From: a bacterium
GTDB lineage: Bacteria; Babelota; Babeliae; Babelales; CAIQNR01
Length of the DNA: 15,930 nucleotides
NCBI GenBank assembly: GCA_947502805.1
Contig: CANNBR010000016.1
Location: forward strand, 1-15,930
Reading direction: 5' to 3'
Under the pieces are notes generated by a model that worked only from the letters and a program-made list of their open reading frames with translations, did no database searches and was not told the DNA's origin. Position numbers and translations under genes: made by a program. Below are positions 1-7,468 of this stretch, piece by piece; position 1 is the stretch's first letter, and every line of letters begins with the position of its first letter.

Positions 1-270
1 GGGCGTGGTTGTAGAACCCAAGCCCCCGATAAAAGCATCGAAGGTGGTGGTTTGGGGCCGACCCAGCTTTAAAATCGCAGGTTTTTGCACGGGTTTTTAG
101 GGTGTGTGCAAGCACATCCTAAATGCATGCCCGCATAGGGCAACAGAAAGCTAAGGTATTGAAAGAATAAAGGTTCTTGCACAAACATGCCGCGCGCATA
201 TGATCGCCTTCTATCGTTGGGGACGACGTGAAGATAAGAATAAAGGTTCTTGCGCCCAATGAAATTTTAC
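1..270. other. Unassigned GC-richer region with several hairpins; possible structured RNA or gene remnant
   Basis: No convincing gene is visible in this stretch, although it is richer in G and C than the genes to its right. Hairpins seen by eye are: GCCCC (22-26) with GGGGC (54-58) enclosing CGAT (27-30)/ATCG (37-40); TTTAGG-GTGTG (96-108) with CACAT-CCTAAA (113-123) around a CAAG loop; and GCCC (129-132) with GGGC (138-141). Two short reading frames enter from the left edge and stop at 70-72 (frame 1) and 98-100 (frame 2); one could be the tail of a gene outside the window, but neither is recognisable. On the minus strand the region lies just downstream of the barrel gene, so part may be its 3' UTR. 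I found no RNase P, tmRNA or SRP RNA consensus core. Confidence 0.35.
164..253. repeat. 17-bp direct repeat, two copies 73 bp apart
   Basis: AGAATAAAGGTTCTTGC occurs identically at 164-180 and 237-253. Each copy contains a small inverted repeat (AGAA/TTCT around TAAAGG). The second copy ends 17 bp before the stop of the barrel gene on the opposite strand. The function is unknown. Confidence 0.7.
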
Positions 271-1542
271 TTAAAAGCTAAAGGTCGCGCTCAGACCGAT
301 CAAAGAAACTTGATAAGAAGATTTACCATTAAAGGGCATTTTCCCAAAGACAGAAATCTGTGGTCTAAGCCGATTGCTCTCGCTTTTTGGATTAGCAGAA
401 TCGTACTTGAGTTGCACAAGAAGATCATGCGTTGTCCACTCATTTAAAATAGCAGCAGTGTTTGCAGCCAACGTTGAATAACTATTCGACATCACAGCTA
501 TCTTATCATCCCCATGCTTAAAATGTTCATAAGCAAAACGAACAGAAAGCCCTTTTCCAATAATCGGTTCAGCATACAAATTGAACATTTGCGTAAGACC
601 ATACTCTTTGCGAGCAGGTGTTTTTTGCAAAGTAAGAAGATCTGTTTGTGTAGCATTCGTTTGAATACGAAGATCACGAATATGATTAAACATTTTCATA
701 AATGTCAGATCAACACCTGCCCAAAATATATTCCTAAACCGCAAATCAAGACCAGCTGCAAAAGGAACCGTATAAGCACCATCGTTTCCGAATGCTAATG
801 AAACAGCACTGTCTTCATCTTTGCGTACCCCTGTTGGAAATTGAATACCAAGCCGAACATTTACAATAGCTTCTTTAAGCCATTTTTTTTCTTGTAAAAA
901 GCTTTTTCTCCAGCCCACATAGGTCGTAAAATCACCTACCCCTGCTTTAGACCAATCTCCGATGGAAAGGCCGTTTCCCAATTGCGCAACATTTGCAGCA
1001 AAGTTATCGGTCAAATATTGATGAGTAAGTGCATCATCAAGTGTTGCATTTTTGGTTTGATCAACCCAGGTGACGTTTTTAACTTTTAATGATGCTAGAG
1101 GAAGAGCCATACCCAACCACACCCCATTTTCCCAATTCCAACGACCAATTAATGATCCTGAAAAAATAACTTTGAGATCTCCTGTAACTTTAAAATGCCC
1201 TCGCACTCCATCATCGCCATTGATATTAATGAGTTGCCCTAATTGTGCTTGTTGTGAAGTAGGCGCAAACCCTTTCAACATAGCAAGTGCATTTTGCGTA
1301 GGAAAAAGAAACTGAAGAACATTAACTGTCTCTCCTGTAACTGACCTTCCATGCGGATTTGATGCCCCAAAAGAAAGGATCGGGGTAAATTGCCTTGTTT
1401 GATTCTTCCAATGTGTAGGAAAAAAATTCGGATCAAAAGGACGCATAATATTAAATGGTGTTATTGCATAACTAGGAGTTACTAAACCAAGTAAACAAAT
1501 ACCTAGTACAATCTGTTTTTTTAACATGCTCATATCTTTCAT
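271..1542 (-). CDS. Outer-membrane beta-barrel protein of unknown function
   Basis: This 423-residue protein is predicted to sit in the outer membrane as a beta-barrel. Residues 1-26 form a Sec signal peptide: a basic start (KK at 8-9), a hydrophobic core and a likely cut after SYA26. The rest alternates hydrophobic/aromatic and polar residues in short strands (for example around FTTYVGWRKSF and SVRFAYEHF), and the chain ends in Phe (SATFSF), as BAM-assembled barrels usually do. The mature part has no cysteine. The start ATG overlaps the stop of the upstream 985-aa gene by one base (TAATG), so translation is probably coupled; Met4 and Met6 are alternative starts, and Met6 has a GAAAGA element ahead of it. 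It could be a porin or transporter, or an anchor or export channel for its operon partner. The barrel call is good; the substrate is unknown. Confidence 0.75.
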   Translation of the reverse strand: MKDMSMLKKQIVLGICLLGLVTPSYAITPFNIMRPFDPNFFPTHWKNQTRQFTPILSFGASNPHGRSVTGETVNVLQFLFPTQNALAMLKGFAPTSQQAQLGQLININGDDGVRGHFKVTGDLKVIFSGSLIGRWNWENGVWLGMALPLASLKVKNVTWVDQTKNATLDDALTHQYLTDNFAANVAQLGNGLSIGDWSKAGVGDFTTYVGWRKSFLQEKKWLKEAIVNVRLGIQFPTGVRKDEDSAVSLAFGNDGAYTVPFAAGLDLRFRNIFWAGVDLTFMKMFNHIRDLRIQTNATQTDLLTLQKTPARKEYGLTQMFNLYAEPIIGKGLSVRFAYEHFKHGDDKIAVMSNSYSTLAANTAAILNEWTTHDLLVQLKYDSANPKSESNRLRPQISVFGKMPFNGKSSYQVSLIGLSATFSF

Positions 1543-4499
1543 TATTCAAGAACCCTCATCCCAGTGTTTGTCGGAAGAATTAATGATCCCGTTCCACTAC
1601 TCCTGAGCAGGTTACCAATCGTTATCGCGGTAGAAATATCCGCTTGAATTTGTACATTTCTCTTTTGCATAATAAAAACTCCCGTACGTAAAAATGGAGG
1701 CAATGCTTCAAATATCGGTGGAAGACCATCAGGAGAAGACTCTGAAGCGGTCACCAGTGCTCCAAATGTCGATGCATAATTTCGATACGCACCAAGAGCA
1801 GCAAAAGCACTCGTCGTGCTCTGCACAAAATAATCTGGAATCACTTTAACCGTAGTTGCTGTTACTGCAGTAGTCTGAGTAGCTGAAACGGCAATACGAT
1901 AAAGCGAGGCAAGGTCATAATTTACTGAACCAGCCAAAGCATATACCGTTCCTCCAACCGGACTCCCTGCAAAATTTCTTGAAAATCCTTCAGGCAAACC
2001 TGTCGTTGAAAGAGACTGTAATCGTGTGACGGCTAGTTGAGATTCTGGAAGCGCAACACCCGTCCATGCCATAGCAGCAGGAGTTGCAGCTACAGAAACA
2101 TCCGCACCTACACCAGTCGTTAGAAGGCCCTGACTTGTTGCAAGTAAGGCAACTTTTTGTGAAACCACTACATCTGAAAACTGCCCATACTGCTGTGGTA
2201 ACATTGCTGGAGTTGCCAGAGTAACAGGAGTAAGTGGCCCTGCTGCCAATTGAGCACCAGGAATTCTATCAAATGTCTGATTCGTTAAAACATATAAGTT
2301 AGTTCCATCGCTCAACAGCTTCCGAACATTTTGATACGAACCAATGAGAGTAAACGCAGAGGCAGGAAGATTTTGAAAGTTTTTTTGCAATCCCGCAACT
2401 GGCCAACCTGGACGAAGTATCGCAATACCGCCCACACCTCCAACAACCAGATACCCAAAAACACCATCATCTACTATGATAGCACTCGTAATCGCACCGA
2501 TACTATTTAAAGCCCCACCGGACACTGAGATAATCAGCGCACCCGCACCAGGAGTAGCTACGGTACCATTAGTTGAAATTTGCATGTTGGTACTAAAATT
2601 TCCGACAGCTGGAGTAAAAACACCGCCTGCAGTATCAGCTCCTGTTTGGGCAATAACTACTTGCTTATAGCCAGTAAAAATCATTACTGATAGTCGATTA
2701 TTCGTTGCTGCTACTGCAAAGCCAACAGTATTATTTGGAAAATCGAAAGCAGCTTGAATACCACCTTGCCCTTCAGAAAATTGAGTATCAATAAGTTCTA
2801 CAAACCCAACTTGTGCATTCGTTGTTGTGCCACCAAGAAGGCCATCTTTATCAGCCGTGTTCCATGTCGTTGTCAAAACCGTATCAATTGTAGCAGCAGT
2901 AGCCCCTTCCATAGTAAAAAGCTTACCCACCTGCGGTTGATAGCCAATACCATAAATCGTATTCCCTGCTTTGGTAGGGGTTGCAACACGCTGCCAAGGA
3001 GTCCACCCTTTAATTGCAGCATCACCATCAAACAATGCTTGAGATGCAAAAACTCCCGCAGAAACTGTAGCTGCTGCACTCGTTGCAACAAATACGGTAT
3101 CTTTATTAACTTGAATAGCATTGATAACGCCAGGAGCAATACCTCCACCTACGGTAACTGCAGCATCAGTAAAAAGCGGCATGTCAGCAGGAGTGGTTGC
3201 AGGAACCTGAAAGCCTCTTCCAATGTAAGGATAATACAAAGGAAATTGTGAATTAAAAAATGTTTTTAAATTAGTACCAGGGTTCACAATCTTACTTGCC
3301 ATTGCGCCATGGGTTGGATCGGTAGGCCACGTAGTATTGGTAGGGTCAACTGATTTATTTACAAGTGGCACCGCAGAAACTGTTTGATCTGCAGCTGTTG
3401 TGCCATTAGATCCAACGATAATTCCATAGGTTAATCCTGTACTTGTATACATTGAGCGAAATTTTGAATAGATACCATCAACAGAAGCCCCAACCGAAAC
3501 TAATCCTCCAACTGCTGTTACTCCAAGGCCGGCATACGCTGCTGCTGGAGCAAAATCGGTCAAAACCAATTTAGAAAGCACGGTGTTAGCATTTATTGTT
3601 ATAGGATTAAAATAACCCATAACAATATTACGCGATCCATTAGTAGCAAAAGCAACAATTGACGTTGTAAAAGCAGCATACGCGCGCTGAGTAATTGGAT
3701 CGAAATACACATCAGGAGCTGTTGGCTCAATAATAGCATCAGCACCAATCCTTACATACGATTGCGTACCATCAAGCGGCACCGATTTTATTACTGGATC
3801 ATTCATCACAGCAGCTGCTTGCCCAAGAGAGTTTGCATTTTGACCAATCATAGCAATACCAGAACCAGGCTCACCAAAAGCAGCTGCTCCATTTGGCCTT
3901 ACTGCTGCAAAAATAAAATTGCCAGTAATTTGAGTAGTTGAAGTTACTGCACGAATTGAAGCACCTATAGAAGCAACTACACCAGCAGTTATAGCACCAT
4001 TAGCATCTGCAATATTAGTGATAGAAAAAATATCAAACGGATCTAGTCCAGGACTAGAAACATTCCAGTACATATTCTGAGGATTATCAGTTGTAACTGC
4101 AAAAGGAGTTTTTGTGCCATAGGCCCCACTAAACAACCCAAGAAGAGCTATTTGTTGACCAGATAAAGGATTGTGCTGTTTTTCTAATCCATTTAATCGA
4201 ACCGTCTTTGGTGCATAAGGAAAAACCGTACTAATTCCTTCATATGCTGCAGATACTGCATACTGAGCCAGCCCATCATTTGATCCAGCAGGAATTGTTG
4301 CATCATTGCGCCCAACATAAAAACGACTACTCGTATCGTTACTATCAGGAATAGAAGCAGACAGATTATTTCCTGCAAAAGTTGTTGAACTTGTTGCACC
4401 ATTGGCTTGCAAAGTAATAGTTGCCTGAGCATAAGAACTCACAAGCAATGCAAAAAACATTATAGCAAGACGTGTTAACGTATGTACCATCACTATCAC
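1542..4499 (-). CDS. Large secreted cysteine-free surface protein, possibly beta-propeller, function unknown
   Basis: This 985-residue protein has a Sec signal peptide (LTRLAIMFFALLVSSYAQA, cut near residue 26), so it is probably periplasmic or at the cell surface. The mature chain is rich in Ala, Thr, Val, Gly and Ser and contains no cysteine that I can find. Short beta segments of the type GTNLYVLTN, KVALLATSQG and GGTVYALAG recur through the protein, which suggests a propeller-like or other repetitive beta fold; this is inference, and no family is recognised. The track-style start is GTG at 4499, 4 nt after AAGGAGG (4510-4504); GTG at 4493 and ATG at 4490 lie 10 and 13 nt away, so the exact start is uncertain. 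The gene is first in an operon with the outer-membrane barrel, overlapping it by 1 nt, so the two products probably work together at the envelope. Confidence 0.7.
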   Translation of the reverse strand: MIVMVHTLTRLAIMFFALLVSSYAQATITLQANGATSSTTFAGNNLSASIPDSNDTSSRFYVGRNDATIPAGSNDGLAQYAVSAAYEGISTVFPYAPKTVRLNGLEKQHNPLSGQQIALLGLFSGAYGTKTPFAVTTDNPQNMYWNVSSPGLDPFDIFSITNIADANGAITAGVVASIGASIRAVTSTTQITGNFIFAAVRPNGAAAFGEPGSGIAMIGQNANSLGQAAAVMNDPVIKSVPLDGTQSYVRIGADAIIEPTAPDVYFDPITQRAYAAFTTSIVAFATNGSRNIVMGYFNPITINANTVLSKLVLTDFAPAAAYAGLGVTAVGGLVSVGASVDGIYSKFRSMYTSTGLTYGIIVGSNGTTAADQTVSAVPLVNKSVDPTNTTWPTDPTHGAMASKIVNPGTNLKTFFNSQFPLYYPYIGRGFQVPATTPADMPLFTDAAVTVGGGIAPGVINAIQVNKDTVFVATSAAATVSAGVFASQALFDGDAAIKGWTPWQRVATPTKAGNTIYGIGYQPQVGKLFTMEGATAATIDTVLTTTWNTADKDGLLGGTTTNAQVGFVELIDTQFSEGQGGIQAAFDFPNNTVGFAVAATNNRLSVMIFTGYKQVVIAQTGADTAGGVFTPAVGNFSTNMQISTNGTVATPGAGALIISVSGGALNSIGAITSAIIVDDGVFGYLVVGGVGGIAILRPGWPVAGLQKNFQNLPASAFTLIGSYQNVRKLLSDGTNLYVLTNQTFDRIPGAQLAAGPLTPVTLATPAMLPQQYGQFSDVVVSQKVALLATSQGLLTTGVGADVSVAATPAAMAWTGVALPESQLAVTRLQSLSTTGLPEGFSRNFAGSPVGGTVYALAGSVNYDLASLYRIAVSATQTTAVTATTVKVIPDYFVQSTTSAFAALGAYRNYASTFGALVTASESSPDGLPPIFEALPPFLRTGVFIMQKRNVQIQADISTAITIGNLLRSSGTGSLILPTNTGMRVLE

Positions 4500-4502
4500 G
4501 TG

Positions 4503-4510
4503 CCCTCCTT
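4503..4510 (-). promoter_or_regulatory. Strong Shine-Dalgarno site of the 985-aa gene
   Basis: The minus strand reads AAGGAGGG. It lies 4 nt before GTG 4499, 10 nt before GTG 4493 and 13 nt before ATG 4490 (measured from AAGGAGG), so it proves translation begins here but does not decide between these starts. Confidence 0.7.
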
Positions 4511-4556
4511 ATTCTTTAAAAGAATTATTTTAACCTAATTAGTATTTAGGTAAGCA

Positions 4557-4562
4557 ATTATA
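4557..4562 (-). promoter_or_regulatory. Candidate -10 box for the surface-protein operon
   Basis: The minus strand reads TATAAT here, about 60 bp upstream of the 985-aa gene. I see no good -35 box at the usual spacing. A 6-bp inverted repeat (ACCTAA 4533-4538, TTAGGT 4546-4551) lies in the presumed leader between this box and the ribosome binding site. Confidence 0.35.
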
Positions 4563-4577
4563 AGCTAAATATTAAAA

Positions 4578-4655
4578 ACTACCATCCTTAAAAGCCTCGA
4601 AGATCACGCCCTAGACTTGGCGGCGGCGAATGGTTTTTAAGGGTAGGCTATTGTG
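4578..4655. repeat. Imperfect inverted repeat with GC-rich inner hairpin
   Basis: CTACC-atCCTTAAAA at the left pairs with TTTTAAGGGTAG at the right. Inside lies CGCC (ctagactt) GGCG plus further GC-rich sequence. The element sits in the intergenic region between two divergent genes and could be a small structured RNA, a dispersed intergenic repeat or a regulatory leader. No U-tract follows that would make it a clear terminator. Confidence 0.5.
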
Positions 4656-4692
4656 TAGCGCCCTCATTTAAAAAAACAATCGACAAATCCTT

Positions 4693-4807
4693 CTCCGTCG
4701 CTATTCCTTATTCACAAATAAATCAATACATGCTATAGATAGGAATATAACGTGATGTTTTAAATAAAAATAATTCTATCCTCCGTCGCTCTTTAAGCTA
4801 TGGCGGA
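4693..4807. repeat. Two copies of CTCCGTCGCT, the second in an imperfect hairpin
   Basis: CTCCGTCGCT occurs at 4693-4702 and again at 4781-4790. The second copy forms an imperfect hairpin: TCCGTC-GCT pairs with AGC-(tat)-GGCGGA, ending at 4807. The motif has the look of a GC-rich dispersed intergenic repeat in an AT-rich genome. The second copy would lie in the comM mRNA leader. Confidence 0.45.
4711..4739 (+). promoter_or_regulatory. Candidate sigma70-type promoter for comM
   Basis: TTCACA (4711-4716) and TATAGA (4734-4739) are separated by 17 bp. Transcription would start near 4746, giving a leader of about 85 nt that contains the CTCCGTCGCT hairpin. Confidence 0.45.
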
Positions 4808-4831
4808 CTGCGCTACGCTTGGGGGGACAAA

Positions 4832-6367
4832 ATGCACACAAAAATTTTTTCAGCAACAACCATTGGTGTTGATGCATACATAGTAGACGTTGAAGTTGAT
4901 ATTGCTTTTGGCATGGTCAATTTTTTTATTGTTGGATTGCCTGATGCGGCCATTAAAGAAAGCCGTCAACGCATACAAACTGCTCTTAAAAACTGTGGTA
5001 TTCGCTTTCCTGAAAGACGAATAACGGTCAATCTTGCACCAGCTGATTTGAAAAAAGAAGGAACCATTTTCGATCTGCCGATTGCTATTGGTATCCTGCA
5101 AGCATCACAACTTCTCTCTATTCCAGCAGACTTTTTACAAGACACTATTTTTCTTGGAGAACTCTCTCTTGATGGCAGCATCAAGCCAATGAAGGGAGCT
5201 CTTGCCATAGCATACGACGCTCAAAGGCTTGGCAAAAAGCGTATTATTCTTCCTCTAGAAAATGCTCAGGAAGCTGCATTCATAAAATCTATTGAAGTCA
5301 TTGGCGTAAGTAACCTTGTAGAACTTATTGCTTTTTTGCGTCATGAACAACCACTAGCCGCTACAAAACATAGGGCGCCTGTTACTCCTCCTTCACTTTA
5401 TGACATTGATTTTTCACAAGTAAAAGGACAAGAAAACGCAAAAAGAGCACTGCTCATTTCTGCAACTGGCAATCATAATATTCTTTTTATCGGTTCACCT
5501 GGTGCAGGAAAAACCATGCTTGCGCGTCGCCTGACAACTATTATGCCTGCAATGACCTTTGATGAAACGTTAGCTGCAAGTAAAGTGTATTCGATAAGTG
5601 GAAAACTGCAGGGCAAATCACTTATTTCTGAACGCCCTTTCCGTGCACCACACCATACTATTTCACAAGCTGGACTTGTTGGCGGTGGATCATTTCCCCA
5701 ACCGGGAGAAATTAGCCTTGCGCACCATGGAATTTTATTTCTTGATGAACTTACAGAATTTAAACGAACCACCCTTGAAGCATTACGGCAACCGCTTGAA
5801 GGAAAACATGTCTGCATTGCACGCGCTCATCAATCAATTACCTTTCCTGCATCATTCTTATTAGTTGCAGCATTTAACCCCTGCCCCTGCGGATTTTATG
5901 GAGACAAAAAACGCGAATGCACCTGCTCTCAATTACAAGTACACCGCTATCTTGAAAAAATTTCAGGACCACTGCTTGACCGCATAGACCTGCAAATTCA
6001 TGTCCCAAGTATCGACTATGATGTCGTCAAAGATAAAAAACAAACTACGTCATCTGCTGACTTAAAAATACTTGTCGATAAGGCTGTTATTATCCAACAG
6101 AAACGCTTCAAAAATGATACTCAGCGTAATGCAACGATGACACCCGATCAGATTGAGCAACACTGCAAACTCACTGATTTAGCAGAAGCACTGATTAAAA
6201 AAGTGTTTGACCAACTTCACTTGAGCATGCGCGGATACCACAAGATGCTAAAGGTCTCGCGAACCATCGCTGACCTTGCAGGGGATGACATAATCGACGT
6301 TCCTCATTTACAAGAAGCACTCATGTATCGCTCAATTGATCATTACTTTGAAAGAAAGCGTTTATAA
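4832..6367 (+). CDS. comM: YifB/ComM family AAA+ ATPase (Mg-chelatase-like)
   Basis: This 511-residue protein has the length and layout of the YifB/ComM family (about 500 aa). An N-terminal Lon-protease-like domain (residues 1 to about 170) is followed by a Mg-chelatase-type AAA+ core with Walker A GSPGAGKT (221-228) and Walker B GILFLDEL (300-307). The Cys-rich family signature FNPCPCGF (348-355) is followed by CTCS, and a C-terminal Mg-chelatase lid contains MRGYHKMLKVSRTIADL. Characterised ComM proteins are hexameric helicases that extend heteroduplex by branch migration when DNA taken up by transformation is integrated; the family also occurs in bacteria not known to be competent. The start ATG follows a G-rich ribosome site (GGGGGGA, spacer 4). 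No dprA or competence genes lie next to it, so a role in DNA uptake here is inferred only from the family. Confidence 0.93.
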   Translation: MHTKIFSATTIGVDAYIVDVEVDIAFGMVNFFIVGLPDAAIKESRQRIQTALKNCGIRFPERRITVNLAPADLKKEGTIFDLPIAIGILQASQLLSIPADFLQDTIFLGELSLDGSIKPMKGALAIAYDAQRLGKKRIILPLENAQEAAFIKSIEVIGVSNLVELIAFLRHEQPLAATKHRAPVTPPSLYDIDFSQVKGQENAKRALLISATGNHNILFIGSPGAGKTMLARRLTTIMPAMTFDETLAASKVYSISGKLQGKSLISERPFRAPHHTISQAGLVGGGSFPQPGEISLAHHGILFLDELTEFKRTTLEALRQPLEGKHVCIARAHQSITFPASFLLVAAFNPCPCGFYGDKKRECTCSQLQVHRYLEKISGPLLDRIDLQIHVPSIDYDVVKDKKQTTSSADLKILVDKAVIIQQKRFKNDTQRNATMTPDQIEQHCKLTDLAEALIKKVFDQLHLSMRGYHKMLKVSRTIADLAGDDIIDVPHLQEALMYRSIDHYFERKRL

Positions 6368-6425
6368 CAACGCTTGTATCAATTGATTAATTCAAGCCAT
6401 AGAGACTTTTAATGTGTGATGATAA

Positions 6426-6453
6426 TTGACAATCCCTGAATAGGTGGTATCAT
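6426..6453 (+). promoter_or_regulatory. Strong promoter of the initiator tRNA
   Basis: A perfect -35 TTGACA (6426-6431) and -10 TATCAT (6448-6453), one mismatch from consensus, are separated by 16 bp. Transcription would start near 6460, about 18 nt before the mature tRNA. Confidence 0.7.
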
Positions 6454-6477
6454 GGGAACAGTTATTTAAAAATTGAT

Positions 6478-6554
<77 letters not shown>

Positions 6555-6560
6555 AATTTA

Positions 6561-6594
6561 GCAAAAAAGCATAGGCCTTATGGCCTTTTTTTGC
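6561..6594 (+). terminator. Rho-independent terminator of the tRNA-fMet unit
   Basis: GCAAAAAAG-cat-AGGCC, loop TTAT, then GGCCTTTTTTTGC. The GC-rich inner stem followed by seven T residues is a typical intrinsic terminator; it starts 6 nt after the tRNA CCA end. The flanking A tract would let it also work in the other direction. Confidence 0.85.
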
Positions 6595-6673
6595 GTCCAT
6601 TTTTTCCTCACAGATTTTAATTGTTTTTCTTCCTTTGTCATAATGCGCTCTAAATATTGAAATTTTTTACAGT

Positions 6674-6750
6674 GTCATTCCCAGAGAGCGGAAGTTGCAG
6701 CAGGGTGCGGAGCACTCTGACCAAACGAAGCGAACGGTATGGGAACCCAG
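6674..6750. repeat. Degenerate REP-like palindromic intergenic element
   Basis: The element begins GTCATTCCCAGAGAGCGGAA and ends ATGGGAACCCAG, so TTCCCA (6678-6683) pairs with TGGGAA (6740-6745) at the ends. Inside is GTGC-gga-GCAC. The ends resemble the widespread GTCATTCCCGC...GCGGGAATCCAG palindromes of many bacterial genomes, but the stem here has drifted. The rest of 6595-6836 shows no gene. Confidence 0.5.
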
Positions 6751-6836
6751 ACGTAACAAGAAAAAATCCCTATTAATCTTTCCATCTACATAGCCAGTAA
6801 CCTTATCCAACCAAAATCAAGCTTAAATTTGACCTA

Positions 6837-6864
6837 TTGCTCGACCAGCAGATTACTTTATACT
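6837..6864 (+). promoter_or_regulatory. Candidate promoter of the 176-aa membrane protein gene
   Basis: TTGCTC (6837-6842), 16-bp spacer and TATACT (6859-6864). A TTGACC sequence at 6829-6834 lies 24 bp from the -10 box, too far to be its -35. The same TTGCT-N16-TATACT arrangement appears before the small acidic protein gene at 14705. Confidence 0.45.
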
Positions 6865-6886
6865 AAATAAGAGTCTAAGAAATTAT

Positions 6887-6914
6887 TGAAGGTTATACCA
6901 TGGAGGTTATACCA
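6887..6914 (+). repeat. 14-bp tandem duplication that doubles the ribosome binding site
   Basis: TGAAGGTTATACCA (6887-6900) is followed directly by TGGAGGTTATACCA (6901-6914), matching at 13 of 14 bases. The second copy carries the GGAGG site 9 nt before ATG 6916. The first copy offers GAAGG 7 nt before another ATG (6900) in a different frame, which opens a 21-codon reading frame. Confidence 0.8.
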
Positions 6915-6915
6915 A

Positions 6916-7446
6916 ATGAAAAATTACTCTTTACAAGCTCAAGGCTTGCCAAAGTCATGCCTTAGCTCTTTCAAGAGCGGCGGCATTAGATTAGCGTTCG
7001 GCCTCTTATACTCCCTTATAGTTTCTACAAGCATTTACAGTAGCACTGAGCCCAAACTAACTCCTGTTGTAAATGCCACCTGGGGAAATGCTCTTAAAAC
7101 GGCTACTAAAGAAACGTATGTCCAAGCGAGTGGTTTTTTACGCTATGTAAAACTCCCTTCCATTGCTTTAAACTATGCAATTCCAGCGTGGAAAATTTCT
7201 CGCTTTTTCAATCTCCTAGGTAATACAGACCAGGCTATTCATGGATTTACTACTTCTTATGTACTTACAGCAATTTCTTTACGCTATAAAAAACAAATTA
7301 TTGAAAGCTGCGGAGATGAAGAGACGGCCAAGGCATGGATGGGAACTGTTCCCTTCATAGGACTTTTTCTCCCCCAAAAAATATCCGCTCTTGCTGCACT
7401 AACTAGCATAGTCGCCTTACAAGCAAGAGAATGGCGAGGCTACTAA
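6916..7446 (+). CDS. Small membrane-associated protein of unknown function
   Basis: With the start at ATG 6916 this protein has 176 residues. That start follows GGAGG (6902-6906) with a 9-nt spacer; an earlier TTG at 6886 is in frame but would lie within the duplicated ribosome-site region and is less likely. Residues 24-41 are hydrophobic after a basic N-terminus and may be an uncleaved signal or anchor. Two further hydrophobic stretches lie near residues 109-122 and 142-169. The segment NTDQAIHGFTTSYVL faintly recalls the Asp-x-x-x-His helix of small VanZ/YfiM-like membrane proteins, but this match is weak and no family is assigned. It is followed 119 bp later by another small exported or membrane protein gene on the same strand, so the two may be functionally linked. 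Confidence 0.7.
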   Translation: MKNYSLQAQGLPKSCLSSFKSGGIRLAFGLLYSLIVSTSIYSSTEPKLTPVVNATWGNALKTATKETYVQASGFLRYVKLPSIALNYAIPAWKISRFFNLLGNTDQAIHGFTTSYVLTAISLRYKKQIIESCGDEETAKAWMGTVPFIGLFLPQKISALAALTSIVALQAREWRGY

Positions 7447-7468
7447 TTGGACCAATGCCCTATTTGCA

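Noticed and set aside
2..100. Open frame from the left edge that could be a gene tail
   Set aside because: Two plus frames and one minus frame are all open over the same short GC-rich stretch, and none of the translations is recognisable, so none can be preferred.
140..160. GGGCAACAGAAAGC resembles a conserved piece of RNase P RNA
   Set aside because: The other conserved parts, such as GAGGAAAGTCC and the matching 3' P4 strand, are not present around it.
2754..3251. 165-codon plus-strand reading frame, the longest shadow in the window
   Set aside because: It lies fully inside the 985-aa gene on the other strand, its translation is Cys- and Arg-rich without a plausible fold, and it has no clear ribosome site.
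5473..5817. 114-codon minus-strand reading frame
   Set aside because: It is antisense to the highly conserved AAA+ core of comM and shows no features of its own.
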